Below are positions 32,286 through 41,658 of a stretch of 63,745 nt of DNA, piece by piece. Made by a program: the position numbers and the translations under genes. Positions within the stretch are counted from its first letter, which is position 1. The number at the start of each line of letters is the position of its first letter. Origin of the DNA: Methylomonas sp. (GTDB taxonomy: Bacteria; Pseudomonadota; Gammaproteobacteria; Methylococcales; Methylomonadaceae); the NCBI RefSeq assembly GCF_023228165.1, contig NZ_JALOBS010000030.1:1-63745 (forward strand). The letters are read 5' to 3'. The notes under the pieces are model-generated. The model did not search any database. It worked only from the letters and a program-made list of their open reading frames with translations, and was not told the DNA's origin.

Positions 32286-32963
32286 ATGGCGACAATCTCG
32301 GTGAATGTGCCACGCGGTGATTATGCCGAGATTTATCGCGATCGCCGGCTGTTCTTGGCTGTTTCCGGCTTAATCGCAAGCGGCAAAACATCGCTCGTTC
32401 AGCAGTTGTCTGCGGCGCTACATTTTACGCCGATTTATGAGCCGGTGAAAGAAAATGTCTATCTGCCATTATTTTACAAAGATATGGCAAAGTTCGGTTT
32501 TCCTATGCAGGTCTATCTTTTGAACGAGCGCTTCAGGCAACATCAATCAATCGTGTGGAGCGGCGAATCATCTGTGCAAGACCGCTCTATTTACGAAGAC
32601 CCTATTTTCGCTTCAATGCTTCACGATAGCGGAAATATCTCCGATTTGGATTTTGCAACTTATTCTTCGCTATTCTCTAATATGTGCCAGTTTCTGCATC
32701 GCCCGGATATCATTCTTTATTTGGATGTAACGCCGGAAACTGCGTTTGCGCGAATGCAGAAACGCGGCAGAGAGTGTGAGAAGGATGTTTCACTCGATTA
32801 TTTGCGCTCGCTGCGCGATGGATATGAAAGCTGGATTAAGGATATCCGTACGCGTATTCCTGTCGTGAGAATCGATTGGAATGCAGATTATTTGCCACTT
32901 TCAACTGTTATTGACGCGATTAAATCCGCTGATATTGTTCGCAAATTGCCAATTACATTTTAA
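32286..32963 (+). CDS. Deoxynucleoside kinase, 225 aa
   Basis: The enzyme uses ATP to phosphorylate deoxynucleosides for the nucleotide salvage pool. It belongs to the dCK/dGK/TK2-like family. The P-loop is GLIASGKTS (28-36). Glu52 in YEPVKEN fits the base/sugar-binding glutamate. QDRSIYED (98-105) is the DRS motif, and RGRECEKDV (about 156-164) is the Arg-rich lid. The length is usual for the family. TATATAA lies about 12 nt upstream of the ATG in place of the TTCTTTTTTTGAA motif. Substrate preference cannot be told from sequence. Confidence 0.9.
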   Translation: MATISVNVPRGDYAEIYRDRRLFLAVSGLIASGKTSLVQQLSAALHFTPIYEPVKENVYLPLFYKDMAKFGFPMQVYLLNERFRQHQSIVWSGESSVQDRSIYEDPIFASMLHDSGNISDLDFATYSSLFSNMCQFLHRPDIILYLDVTPETAFARMQKRGRECEKDVSLDYLRSLRDGYESWIKDIRTRIPVVRIDWNADYLPLSTVIDAIKSADIVRKLPITF

Positions 32964-33028
32964 TCGCGAGATGACTATCTTTTTTTGTGACTAAAAAATT
33001 GAATTCCGATTAATAAAGAAAAGTCAAG

Positions 33029-33556
33029 ATGCCAAGAGAGGTTCATCGTTTTAAATATACTGACTTTGTATATGCGGAAGATGCCAGTTTCGAAACAACG
33101 CCATATTTTGAGCGATTTATAGAAATTGTATATGATGATTTGGAAATTGAAACTAAACTTTTTACGGATGCAAGTTTTAGGCGGCAAATGCCATTTCCGA
33201 GAGAATATGGCATTCATAGCGGCGTTATTGATACGAGCCCGAATGATGACAACCCAAAAAAAGCAAGAAAAATTTTCATCGGCGATGATTACTTCGTGCT
33301 CTATTTTAGGAATTATATTATCATCAGCCTTCAACGAGTTAACGATTGCAAGATTAATATTAAAACGCACAATGAATGTCAAGAGATAATCGAGGGAAAC
33401 GGCAAATCGCAAAGTGAAACTGGCGCGGCAAGCGCGGCAAGTGCATCGTCCGCGCAACAATTAGATGTGGCTCCGCCGCCAAAAGCGCGTTTTGCGCGAA
33501 TTCGCGCGTTTGTTGCGCGAATGACGCATTGCTGCAAAATTTGCCCAGGAAATTAG
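33029..33556 (+). CDS. Hypothetical protein, 175 aa
   Basis: The N-terminal ~110 residues look folded (FERFIEIVYDDLEIETKLF, IFIGDDYFVLYFRNYIIISL). A low-complexity Ala/Ser segment (TGAASAASASSAQQ) follows, then a basic tail ending in THCCKICPGN with a C-C-x2-C cluster. TCTTTTTTTGTGAC lies about 45 nt upstream. No family was recognised. The gene is followed by a 35-nt hairpin at 33573-33607. Confidence 0.6.
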   Translation: MPREVHRFKYTDFVYAEDASFETTPYFERFIEIVYDDLEIETKLFTDASFRRQMPFPREYGIHSGVIDTSPNDDNPKKARKIFIGDDYFVLYFRNYIIISLQRVNDCKINIKTHNECQEIIEGNGKSQSETGAASAASASSAQQLDVAPPPKARFARIRAFVARMTHCCKICPGN

Positions 33557-33572
33557 CAGTGAAGTCGCATTA

Positions 33573-33607
33573 TTTTTTGTGGCGATTTTGAAAATCGCCA
33601 CAAAAAA
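33573..33607. terminator. 35-nt A/T-ended hairpin
   Basis: The arms TTTTTTGTGGCGATTTT and AAAATCGCCACAAAAAA are symmetrical around one G. It is positioned between convergent gene ends 33556 and 33691. Confidence 0.6.
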
Positions 33608-33690
33608 GTGACCAAGCAACAAGATTAGTAGACGGGCGGACATGCGTGCGTCAACTAATCAAGTGCTTGGCATATATTATTCACCATTGT

Positions 33691-35049
33691 TTAAATAGGA
33701 ATTCCGCCGCGATTCTCCGCAATCGCTCTGTCCAACATTTGCGCGATTTTCGGCAGATAGTTTAGCCGAATATTATTCGTATGCCACTGAATTTGCCGCA
33801 CCAATGCTGGATTCGAGAATAAATTGTGTTTTTTTATGAAAGCAATTGCTTCGATTGTAAAATCTTCGTCAAAACAGTTAAAAACGACCCATGACGCATC
33901 ATCCAAAAGATGTCTTTCATCGCTAAATTCGGCTTTTTGCAATATCCAGTTTATGTATTCTTTTGGCGGATTGCACTTAGTAAGTGCATGATACATTGGC
34001 ATTTTTTCTCGAACGCTATCATGATGGAAAGTGCTTAATTGGTCAAACTCTATAATCATTCTATCCGCCGTTTCGAATTTTCCATCGAGTATCGCGTTGA
34101 ATAGTACAGATTCCATATATCGGAATGAAGGGTGCCGATGGCAAAAGTTCGCCAGCTGAGTTGCATCACATTCCCAGGCAATATCGCGAACCATCGTCGG
34201 AAATTCCGCTTTCGGAATAAATTTTTCATATTTTTCGATGAATTTCATATTACTACATTTAAGCAGTGAAGATGTAAATGGATTTTCTTGGTCTTCCTTA
34301 TTTCGGGGAGAGAGTGCCCGCATAGCGGGCGAAGCTTCGCCAAGTTGTAATTTTGAAATAAACGCAATAATCGTATCAAGGAGAATTTCATTTTCTTGTT
34401 CGATTGCGTTTGCGATAATTTCGTCGAACACTGCGATTGTTGCGCCATGTTCACTCTGCGCGAGCGTGGCTAACCATGGCAAAATGATACACGCGTTTTG
34501 CTCCGTAATGTGTCGCGATATAAGCATCGCGCCAGTTTCTGCTGGTGAAAAATTTCCACAGAAATCATATTGATCATCACCAAGAGATTGTATTCGCGCA
34601 TTAAAGATAAACCCATTTACTAAGCGCAGTGCGTAATCGAATCCCCTGGATGAATTTGCCGCAGATACAATAATGCCCACAACACTTATATTTAGTAATG
34701 AAAATGCAAGCCGTTCATATCGCCGTCCGCGTAAAGCTGGCGACGATACGCATTCTATTACGAATTCAACACAGCGCTCGGGGCACCATTTGCCAAATTG
34801 TCGCGCTGCGGCATATGGAATGTCGCGACGAGTATCACTATCAAAGAAATCACAAGACAACATATCAGAAAGCAACTTATTATATGCGGCTGCGTTTTTT
34901 CTTTCGAATATTTCGCGCGCATAATTGCGAAATGGTTTACATGTTTTTGCGATTCGCGAAAGAGAGCGCGTTCCCAGCGATTCAAGTACGCATTGCCAAC
35001 TTGATGCTGTAACGAGTGTTTCATTAGGATTACTACTGATATCCATCAC
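33691..35049 (-). CDS. Family A F-box protein, 452 aa
   Basis: F-box-like residues ~17-50: SSWQCVLESLGTRSLSRIAK, then PFRNYAREIFERK. The family signature FGKWCPERCVEF follows near residue 68, then a helical solenoid. It is the first gene of the first A-A-A-B-C cassette. The decayed palindromic element at 34312-34347 inserts LGEASPAMRAL around residue 235 in frame. The motif is about 20 nt upstream of the ATG. It is likely a substrate adaptor for a ubiquitin ligase, by analogy. Confidence 0.75.
   Translation of the reverse strand: MMDISSNPNETLVTASSWQCVLESLGTRSLSRIAKTCKPFRNYAREIFERKNAAAYNKLLSDMLSCDFFDSDTRRDIPYAAARQFGKWCPERCVEFVIECVSSPALRGRRYERLAFSLLNISVVGIIVSAANSSRGFDYALRLVNGFIFNARIQSLGDDQYDFCGNFSPAETGAMLISRHITEQNACIILPWLATLAQSEHGATIAVFDEIIANAIEQENEILLDTIIAFISKLQLGEASPAMRALSPRNKEDQENPFTSSLLKCSNMKFIEKYEKFIPKAEFPTMVRDIAWECDATQLANFCHRHPSFRYMESVLFNAILDGKFETADRMIIEFDQLSTFHHDSVREKMPMYHALTKCNPPKEYINWILQKAEFSDERHLLDDASWVVFNCFDEDFTIEAIAFIKKHNLFSNPALVRQIQWHTNNIRLNYLPKIAQMLDRAIAENRGGIPI
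34312..34347 (-). repeat. Decayed 30-bp palindromic element (family A gene)
   Basis: The order is GAGTGC, CCGCATAGCGG, GCGA in place of TCGA, AGCTTCGCC, AAGTTG. The 11-nt arm is perfect around ATA and total length is unchanged, so the frame is kept. Confidence 0.72.
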
Positions 35050-35119
35050 TATATTTTATAAAATGATACAATTCAAAAAAAGAGACTCAACGCCGGAAAG
35101 GGGAGAGTGCAAATTGTAA

Positions 35120-36457
35120 TTAATGCACCGGTGCGTTCTTTTCGCGAATAGTGCACTCGAGCAACTCCGCCGCATTTGGACTGATATTGCGGATATTGCC
35201 AATTTCTTTAGATACTGTCTTCAAGAATTTCGCATTTGCGAATAAATCGTGTTTTTCAATGAAAAGAATGATTTCATCCATGTAGCCGATACTTCTGTAG
35301 TTGCACAATAGAAATTTCGCGTTTTGCAAAGTAATATGATTGTTTTCTAAAGTATTCCAATATACTGTCTGCAATATCCAATGCCAGCCTTCCTTTGTCG
35401 CATTTACGAGGGAATAATACCGATTCACGATATGATCCATTGACCAGTTGTGGAAATTATAAAGTATCCGGATGTGCATAAGCATCCAAGCAGCAAGACT
35501 AAATCTCCCAGCGGCAAGCGCATAATAAATCACGGAGTCGTCGCGAAAATGACAGCATTCTTCAAGTGCCATCAGTTTATCAGTATCGCCATTTACCGCG
35601 ATAATAATACGCGCTGCATCTTGCAAGCAATCAGGTGAGACAAATTGCCCGTATTTTTTAATTGCTTCAACACTTTGACTTATAATGCGCGCCATACGTC
35701 GTTGACTTGATTCATGAATGTGTGGAAATACGTAATTACGCAGATCTAATGTGGATTTAACGATCGTATCCATAACGCGCTCAAGAAGAGCTTCATTTTT
35801 TCTTGCTGTATTTGCCGCGAAATTGAACAAATCTAACGAATAACCGGGGAGATGTTCAATCCATGGCAAAACAAGATGCTCATTTTGCGCGGTGATACGA
35901 TCCGTCGCGTATTTCGCGAAATTATTTGTCATCTCGCGACATTGTTCATCTGATTTATAATCGAGTGTCTTGCACATTTCGCAGATAGAATCGCGTGTAT
36001 AGCGCAATAATTCCGACATTCCTCGCGATTCGAATATCGCGATGAATATAATATCTCCAATTATCGAGTTCATGTATAAAATTTCGCTCTCTTTTGTTTC
36101 TGTGTCGGCGGATTTTAATCCCCTTTCCTCTAAATATGCGATCATAAGTTCCGCAGAGCGTTCTGGGCACCATTCACCAAAATACCTTCCCACGATACGC
36201 GCGCGAATTTGCCAATCTTCCGAATTATTATAAAGGTCATTATCTGGCGGTTGTTTACACCTATCGCAAAACTCGAAGATTAAAAAGCTTAAAGTTGTAC
36301 CATATGCGATATTGCGCTTTTTTTCGAATACCCCCTTCGCATAATCGCGAAAAGTTGTGCACGTGCGGGCGCAGAGCGCCAATGAGCGCGCATCGAGTAC
36401 TTTAAGAATACACTGCCAACTTGAAAAATATTCCGGTGAATTATCGAAAATATTCAT
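35120..36457 (-). CDS. Family A F-box protein, 445 aa
   Basis: It opens SSWQCILKVLDARSLALCARTC and has FRDYAKGVFEKK, then FGEWCPERSAELM near residue 95. The C-terminal helical part follows the family plan (ENHITLQNAKFLL, FIEKHDLFANAKFL). This member carries no palindromic element, so it is a useful reference for the element-free length. The promoter-like motif lies about 26 nt upstream of the ATG. Confidence 0.75.
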   Translation of the reverse strand: MNIFDNSPEYFSSWQCILKVLDARSLALCARTCTTFRDYAKGVFEKKRNIAYGTTLSFLIFEFCDRCKQPPDNDLYNNSEDWQIRARIVGRYFGEWCPERSAELMIAYLEERGLKSADTETKESEILYMNSIIGDIIFIAIFESRGMSELLRYTRDSICEMCKTLDYKSDEQCREMTNNFAKYATDRITAQNEHLVLPWIEHLPGYSLDLFNFAANTARKNEALLERVMDTIVKSTLDLRNYVFPHIHESSQRRMARIISQSVEAIKKYGQFVSPDCLQDAARIIIAVNGDTDKLMALEECCHFRDDSVIYYALAAGRFSLAAWMLMHIRILYNFHNWSMDHIVNRYYSLVNATKEGWHWILQTVYWNTLENNHITLQNAKFLLCNYRSIGYMDEIILFIEKHDLFANAKFLKTVSKEIGNIRNISPNAAELLECTIREKNAPVH

Positions 36458-36550
36458 TGTATTATTTTGTTAATAAACTGCGATTCAAAAAAATGAAATT
36501 CTCTCGTCCGCCCGCGGACAAAGCGTCACTGGGCAATGAATCGCAGTTTA

Positions 36551-37819
36551 TTAATAATACTGGCATCTATTGCGGATATATTGTGTAAATTCTGGATATG
36601 CGAATAAATTATGTTCGCATGCGAATAGAATAAATCCGTTTATAAATCCAATTTCGGTATTTAAGTACTGGATACTCATTGCTTCATGAAGTGCGCTTTT
36701 TTCATCGCTAAATTTTGCATTTCGGAAAATCCAAATCCAACCAGCGCGCATAGTTCGATCCTTCGGCATCAATCGGTAAAATCGTTGCGTGACGTCTTTT
36801 AGATGGCGACTGTGAAAATCGCGAAGAGATGGAATGTTTCCTACTAACCAATCCGCGAAAACCGTATCCCACATTTGTAATGCGCAATAAATGGCATATT
36901 CGCTCAAGCTCGGCGAAGCCTCGACACCTCCGGTGGAGCTAAGTAGCGAATCATCCGCCGCGAAAAGAATTTTTATCTTTTCGCATTTATTCGCGCCAAT
37001 GGTCTCGCAGAAAAAGTTCAATATTGACTCGAGCGAAATAAATTCTCTGCATTTTTGAAGCGTGAGCGCATTTTGACACACCGCTCTTGCTACGCGCATT
37101 TCATTCGGAAGCGAAAAATTTTGTTTGCATCGTGACGAAGATGCGACTGCTAATATAATCTTTTTGAGAAGTATTGCGTTCTTGCTGATTAATGCCGCAT
37201 TTATTGACGGGCTGAATACGGTAAGCATATTATTATCGGGGAGATTTTCAAGCCAAATTAACACAAGATTCGCATTTTGTTCTGTAAGGTAATCTGCAAT
37301 GAAGACTGCCGCATTAAGAGTAAGAAATTCATTTTTCTTATCTTGCGGTATACAATCAATATTTATTTCTCGTAATTTGCGAATTAAGTCGAGCATGATG
37401 CGCAAAAGTATGCGTGTACCCCTCGATTGATTTATCGCAGCTAATAATAGATGTCCTTGTTTTTGATGAAAAAGCCAGATATGCGCGATTAATGATTCGT
37501 TTTTATGTTCGGATATTTGTTCGTATGACATCATAACTTCTGCGTAACGCTCGGGACACCACTCGCCAAATTGTGAAATTAAATCATCAAAGGAAATATA
37601 TTCCATTGTTTGCTGATCGTAATGTTGGCTTGTCATAAATGATGACAAATCGTAAAATGCGCGCGTGGCTTTTCTCTCGAATATTTCCCGTGCATAATCG
37701 CGAAATGTAGTGCATGTTTGCACGCAGCGCGCAAGTGAGCGCGCATCAAGCATATCAAAAATACACTGCCAGCTCGGCGAAGCCTCGACCGCTTCGCGGG
37801 AGCTACCAAAGTCTGCCAT
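36551..37819 (-). CDS. Family A F-box protein with two elements, 422 aa
   Basis: The frame is open to 37858, but the ATG at 37819 is preferred because the upstream motif (37861-37871) sits only 3 bases from the longer start and because relatives begin just before the SWQC block. One element (37770-37805) splits that block: MADFGS, then SREAVEASP, then SWQCIFDMLDARS. Removing ten residues gives the usual GSWQC. A second (36906-36941) adds STGGVEASPS near residue 295. The signature FGEWCPERYAEVM is present. Confidence 0.78.
   Translation of the reverse strand: MADFGSSREAVEASPSWQCIFDMLDARSLARCVQTCTTFRDYAREIFERKATRAFYDLSSFMTSQHYDQQTMEYISFDDLISQFGEWCPERYAEVMMSYEQISEHKNESLIAHIWLFHQKQGHLLLAAINQSRGTRILLRIMLDLIRKLREINIDCIPQDKKNEFLTLNAAVFIADYLTEQNANLVLIWLENLPDNNMLTVFSPSINAALISKNAILLKKIILAVASSSRCKQNFSLPNEMRVARAVCQNALTLQKCREFISLESILNFFCETIGANKCEKIKILFAADDSLLSSTGGVEASPSLSEYAIYCALQMWDTVFADWLVGNIPSLRDFHSRHLKDVTQRFYRLMPKDRTMRAGWIWIFRNAKFSDEKSALHEAMSIQYLNTEIGFINGFILFACEHNLFAYPEFTQYIRNRCQYY
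36906..36941 (-). repeat. 30-bp palindromic element (family A gene)
   Basis: The order is AAGCTC, GGCGAAGCC, TCGA, CACCTCCGGTG, GAGCTA. Arms are perfect; it is in frame. Confidence 0.92.
37770..37805 (-). repeat. 30-bp palindromic element at the start of a family A gene
   Basis: The order is CAGCTC, GGCGAAGCC, TCGA, CCGCTTCGCGG, GAGCTA. It lies inside the conserved (S)SWQC block; excision leaves the family sequence. Confidence 0.93.
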
Positions 37820-37860
37820 TGCGAGAGAATGATGATTGATTATTTTTTGATAATTCACGT

Positions 37861-37871
37861 AATCAAAAAAA
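37861..37871 (-). promoter_or_regulatory. Promoter-like motif setting the start at 37819
   Basis: On the minus strand it reads TTTTTTTGATT, 41 nt before the preferred ATG. The longer start at 37858 would leave no room for a leader. Confidence 0.5.
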
Positions 37872-37903
37872 TGGCGAATTTATGTGCGCGATATATCGCA
37901 CGA

Positions 37904-38965
37904 TCACCACTCATCAACGGGACTCGGCTTCATTTTTTGTGGATTTTCTTTGATGAGATTCTCGGTGAAGGCTAAGAATCGCAACAAACCGCATGTTTTC
38001 CATTTGTCCCGATACAGATTTTTCGCAAATAGAAAGAATACATTCGGATTGTAATCGCAAAAGACGCAAAGACTCTCAGCGGCATCGTAGTTACACATCT
38101 CGAGAACTTGGCTCATGAATCTCCACGCATCTAAGTGAATCTCAGAATCACGTGAATATAAGCGAGGATGTTTGATAATTCGAGTATGAAGTCGTCTCAC
38201 ATCTGCGCGATGTAATCTTGTGATTATGGGCAGAAATTTCTGCCAGTTTTGCAGAATTGGATACGGAATGCCACCATAGGGGTCACGATTTGACGGATTT
38301 TCGCCAGTTTCCCATGTAAGACATCCATCCCGAATATTTGCTATTTCCTCATCCAATACTTCGTCATCTGCCGATAAATCAATATTGAATCGGTTCTGCG
38401 CGATTAATTGTTGAAAGAGTTTTTTACCAGTTTTTATTCGCCTTTGTTTGGTTTCCACCGGATTTAGCCTCGAACAGAAGTATTCGCGGGAAGATGGATT
38501 TATATCCGGTTCATCAGTCTGAATCCAAAGCTGAAAGTAAAATGCATTGTTTACGGCGCGAATAATATGTATGATTGGTAAACCCGCATAATAGAATGTT
38601 TCCGCGAGATTCGATGGCGAAGGAAAAGTTCCGGCGGAGCCGTCGAGGATTTGCCGAACTGCCTCATCAGCAATATGCCGATAATCCAGATCTAATATGT
38701 AGTGCAAAGATGGCTGCGACGCACTCCCTTTGAATTCATCGAGTAAGAGTGTGAACTGTTCATTAACGATTTCAGGGATGATTTGTTGCTCACTTATTGC
38801 GAGTATTTTGCCGACAATTTCACCTACATGCGTTTGCAAAAATTCCGAAACTCGCGCGTTGAATTCGCGCGAAAGTTGGCGCAATTGGAATACCCGCGAT
38901 AAACCATATTTTTCTCTTAGTATTGTAGAACACAACGGGTCAATAATTGCCGCGTATTCACACAT
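37904..38965 (-). CDS. Family B protein, 353 aa
   Basis: The N-terminus (IIDPLCSTILREKYGLSRVFQLRQL, then EFNARVSEFLQTHVGEI) is F-box-like. Family marks are FPSPSNLAE near residue 115, RFNIDLSADDE, ESLCVFCDYNPNVFFLFAK and the ending ENPQKMKPSPVDEW. A degenerate element at 38626-38661 precedes FPSPSN (QILDGSAGT). The role is unknown. The adjacent next gene is its closest relative, so this is a local duplication. Confidence 0.75.
   Translation of the reverse strand: MCEYAAIIDPLCSTILREKYGLSRVFQLRQLSREFNARVSEFLQTHVGEIVGKILAISEQQIIPEIVNEQFTLLLDEFKGSASQPSLHYILDLDYRHIADEAVRQILDGSAGTFPSPSNLAETFYYAGLPIIHIIRAVNNAFYFQLWIQTDEPDINPSSREYFCSRLNPVETKQRRIKTGKKLFQQLIAQNRFNIDLSADDEVLDEEIANIRDGCLTWETGENPSNRDPYGGIPYPILQNWQKFLPIITRLHRADVRRLHTRIIKHPRLYSRDSEIHLDAWRFMSQVLEMCNYDAAESLCVFCDYNPNVFFLFAKNLYRDKWKTCGLLRFLAFTENLIKENPQKMKPSPVDEW
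38626..38661 (-). repeat. Degenerate palindromic element (family B gene)
   Basis: The order is AAGTTC, CGGCGGAGCCG, TCGA, GGATTTGCC, GAACTG. The 11-nt arm is perfect and the 9-nt arm has one mismatch. The paralogue is shorter here, though not by exactly ten residues. Confidence 0.65.
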
Positions 38966-39003
38966 TCTTTGATTTACACAATTGTTCTATTCAAAAAAAG
39001 AAC

Positions 39004-40008
39004 TTATGTTGAATTCCACGTTATTGGTTTATCCATTGGGCTCGGCAGCATTTTTTGCGGATTTTCGTAAATGCGTTTTTCCACGTCCGATAAAAACCGC
39101 AATAAGCCGCGCTTCTTATAGTGCTGCCAGACCATTTGCTTCGCGAATAACTCGAAAATATTCGGGTTGTAGTCGCAGAAAACACACAACGCATTAATAG
39201 TATTTTCATTGTATGTATCAGCAAACGCCTCATACATGAATGTCCATGCGATTAAATGAATGGTTGCGGGACTGCAGGCAATTTCGCGCTGATTCTTGAT
39301 TAACATCTTTCGCAATTGCCGCAATTCCGCGCGATGTATCCGTGTGAATATGGGCAAAAATCTCTGCAAATCACGCTGAATCGATTCAGGAATAAGTCCG
39401 GATTCGAGACAATAACACCGAATAATTGCAATTTCATCGTCCAGTTTTTCGTCATCAACCGATAAGTCGATATTAAATCGATTCTGTGTGATTAATTGTT
39501 TAAAGAGTTTTTCGCCTACATTCGCGCATTGTTGCCTTGATTTGATTAATGTCGGGCATGTAAATTCGCCCACATTGATTGTGCAAGTTTGAAGATAAAA
39601 TGCGCGGTAAATAGTGCGAATAAGATGTTTGATTGGTAAGCCGGCGCGATAAAGCGCTTCTGCGAGATTCGATGGTGATGGAAATGTGGCATTTCGAATT
39701 GTTTCTTCCGCAATGTGGCAGTAATCCAATTGCGGCAACTCTGGCTCCGAAAATAAGTCCCCGCGTTGCGGTCGAGCCTTCGGCGAGTCTGTCCAGCACC
39801 GTTGCTCGTGGGCGATTTCCGGACACACATCCTGTTTGTATATTGTGAGAATTTTGCCGACAATTTCGCCAACATGTATTCGTAGGAATTCCGAAACTCG
39901 CGCATTGAAATCGCGCGAAAGTAGGCGCAATTGAAATACCCGCGCTAAGCCGTAATCTTCACTCAATAGCGCGGAACATAATGGGTCGATAATAGCAAGG
40001 TCATTCAT
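39004..40008 (-). CDS. Family B protein, 334 aa
   Basis: It is close to 37904-38965, starting IIDPLCSALLSEDYGLARVFQLRLL and having FPSPSNLAEALYRAGLPI, RFNIDLSVDDE, NALCVFCDYNPNIFELFAK and ENPQKMLPSPMDKP. The palindromic element at 39755-39790 adds DSPKARPQRG near residue 75, a stretch missing in the other family B members. The promoter-like TTTTTTTGAATTG motif lies about 20 nt upstream. No enzymatic motif was seen. Confidence 0.75.
   Translation of the reverse strand: MNDLAIIDPLCSALLSEDYGLARVFQLRLLSRDFNARVSEFLRIHVGEIVGKILTIYKQDVCPEIAHEQRCWTDSPKARPQRGDLFSEPELPQLDYCHIAEETIRNATFPSPSNLAEALYRAGLPIKHLIRTIYRAFYLQTCTINVGEFTCPTLIKSRQQCANVGEKLFKQLITQNRFNIDLSVDDEKLDDEIAIIRCYCLESGLIPESIQRDLQRFLPIFTRIHRAELRQLRKMLIKNQREIACSPATIHLIAWTFMYEAFADTYNENTINALCVFCDYNPNIFELFAKQMVWQHYKKRGLLRFLSDVEKRIYENPQKMLPSPMDKPITWNST
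39755..39790 (-). repeat. 30-bp palindromic element (family B gene)
   Basis: The order is AAGTCC, CCGCGTTGCGG, TCGA, GCCTTCGGC, GAGTCT. Both mini-hairpins are perfect (loops GTT and TTC). Confidence 0.88.
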
Positions 40009-40045
40009 TCTTGTTTGTAGTTGATGTTCAATTCAAAAAAACGAC

Positions 40046-41122
40046 TTAAGTCGTAAACGCGAACACTGGATTTGTAGAATTCCAGTAAAGTTGGCATGTA
40101 TCTTCTTGTTGAATTTCCACAGCATCGCATTCACCAGAACTTGTGTCAATTATAAAGATGCAGTTTCCAGTAACCAAGCAGAATTGTCCATTCCATTCGA
40201 CAGGTATAGCGCGTTTGTAAGATGCTATCGGCTCGTGTTTGTCATCATGCGGAATACATAATTTGCGCCATGATTTCACGGCAGCATCGAATTGCATCAA
40301 TATTAATTTGTCACCGATGCGATGAACCCCGATAAATTTTCCGTCAATATTAACAAATGGCATGCCGTGCGAATCTTTTAAATCAAGTCTGTTCTGCATT
40401 TTCGTGTTTTCGATGCATCTCGTTTCGATATCAAATGAAACCGCGCGATCGCTGTCTGTCTCAAAATAAAATAGTTTGCTGCCAATAATTCCGGCTATTT
40501 CTGAATTATGGTATGCGGCAGAATAATATTGTGGCGCGACGGCTCCTTTGATTAATAGCTGCCATCCAAGCGTCTCTATATCGAAGTATTCGACCGAGTA
40601 TTTATAATCATCCGACGGACCGTAATATCTGTCTACACCGCCAACGGCATATAATCTATGTTGATCGGAAATTAACACCGGGAAATCGCGCTCGACACAC
40701 ATTTCGCTCGTAAAATCCTCTCTGAGCCAACAACCCGCATATCTTTTTGTGAATCTTATGACATGCTTGGAGATATACTGATTAGTTCCAGGATAATAGC
40801 GAAATACATATAATTTATCGTCCAACCACGCAAATTGCATTCCCCGAAAATACGCATCATCTTCTTGTAAAATCGCAACGACCTCGTGGTGAATATTATC
40901 GCCATCAATCTGGCAAATCATAATAAGCGTCGACGGTTCATCGAATGCATCGATATACACAATATTGAGCTTTTTTACGTGTTTTATTTGCTCAAAGATA
41001 GTTTGCACTATATCTTGCGAAATAAGTGATATCGGACTTTCCTCGCGCGTTAGATACGCTGTAAATTGTGTTGCCGCTAACTGAACACTTTGCCGAGTGT
41101 CGTCAACTCTGTGAGTATCCAT
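40046..41122 (-). CDS. Family C kelch-like protein, 358 aa
   Basis: This is an element-free member and a good family reference. The N-terminus (QFTAYLTREESPISLISQDIVQTIFEQIKHVKKLNIV) is the shared F-box/BTB-like helix region. About five beta-propeller-like blades follow, marked by FAWLDDKLYVFRY, RLYAVGGVDRYYG, VEYFDIETLGWQLL, GSKLFYFETDSDRAVSFD and AVKSWRKLCIP. These alternate I-G-x-K-L-(F/Y) with (F)D-x4-W, as in kelch repeats. Viral kelch proteins commonly act as cullin-3 adaptors, here by analogy only. It is the last gene of the first cassette; the motif is 24 nt upstream. Confidence 0.75.
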   Translation of the reverse strand: MDTHRVDDTRQSVQLAATQFTAYLTREESPISLISQDIVQTIFEQIKHVKKLNIVYIDAFDEPSTLIMICQIDGDNIHHEVVAILQEDDAYFRGMQFAWLDDKLYVFRYYPGTNQYISKHVIRFTKRYAGCWLREDFTSEMCVERDFPVLISDQHRLYAVGGVDRYYGPSDDYKYSVEYFDIETLGWQLLIKGAVAPQYYSAAYHNSEIAGIIGSKLFYFETDSDRAVSFDIETRCIENTKMQNRLDLKDSHGMPFVNIDGKFIGVHRIGDKLILMQFDAAVKSWRKLCIPHDDKHEPIASYKRAIPVEWNGQFCLVTGNCIFIIDTSSGECDAVEIQQEDTCQLYWNSTNPVFAFTT

Positions 41123-41146
41123 GCTTTATTGAAATAATAATTAAGA

Positions 41147-41160
41147 TTCAAAAAAAGAAT
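41147..41160 (-). promoter_or_regulatory. ATTCTTTTTTTGAA motif for gene 40046-41122
   Basis: This is a full-consensus copy, 24 nt before the ATG on the minus strand. Confidence 0.6.
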
Positions 41161-41186
41161 CTGCGGTAACTGCGAATTTGGAATCG

Positions 41187-41633
41187 TTACATTGCCAATC
41201 TTATCAATCTGCCGGCGAAGAATCCCATCGTATTTTGGAAGATATCATCGAGCGCACCGCAATCCAGCACGAAATGCTCATATACTTCGAAAAATGAGCC
41301 GATTGCGAAGGAAAGCCAGAATAAATCCGGGCAGAAAATTCCAATAGCACAATAAAGCGAGAAATGAGTCGCGCTCCAAAATGATAGCCCACAGTGGCTC
41401 AATCGCTTCAATTTTTCCGGTGTCATTCGCCCGATGTAATACGATTTATCGCGAATATTGCCCATGTTCATCGGCACATCAAGAAGGCAGGATTCATGCG
41501 CTGATTTGAATTTCTCGCAGACTTTCGAGTTACAGTCGTTAAGCGCGACTGCGAATTGCAACGAGTAAGCATACGCGATAATGTAAAGCAGAACAAGAAT
41601 AAATAATTGGTTTGTTATTGAAAGTGTTTTCAT
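41187..41633 (-). CDS. Polytopic membrane protein, 148 aa
   Basis: There is an N-terminal signal/transmembrane helix (NQLFILVLLYIIAYAYSL), a short Cys-containing loop, then two or three helices (FWSATHFSLYCAIGIFC, LFWLSFAIGSFFEVYEHF). The end is EHFVLDCGALDDIFQNTMGFFAGR. The pairing of an E-x2-EH stretch with a downstream D-x2-N segment recalls VanZ/DUF2585-type membrane proteins, but this is a weak match. It is divergent from the aminotransferase gene with only 25 bp between ATGs, sharing a TATATA tract, and is unlike the surrounding family repeats. Confidence 0.65.
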   Translation of the reverse strand: MKTLSITNQLFILVLLYIIAYAYSLQFAVALNDCNSKVCEKFKSAHESCLLDVPMNMGNIRDKSYYIGRMTPEKLKRLSHCGLSFWSATHFSLYCAIGIFCPDLFWLSFAIGSFFEVYEHFVLDCGALDDIFQNTMGFFAGRLIRLAM

Positions 41634-41658
41634 ACTTATCTATATATTTTGCCTCGCA
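41634..41658. promoter_or_regulatory. Short divergent promoter region with TATATATTTTG
   Basis: Only 25 bp separate two ATGs facing apart. CTATATATTTTGCC is the only visible signal, and the TTCTTTTTTTGAA motif is absent. It is a candidate for the TATA-type promoter class. Confidence 0.45.

Noticed and set aside
36042..36233. Small plus-strand frames opposite the family A and C genes
   Set aside because: They run antisense to conserved paralogous proteins, lack promoter motifs and have no similarity to one another beyond that imposed by the opposite strand.
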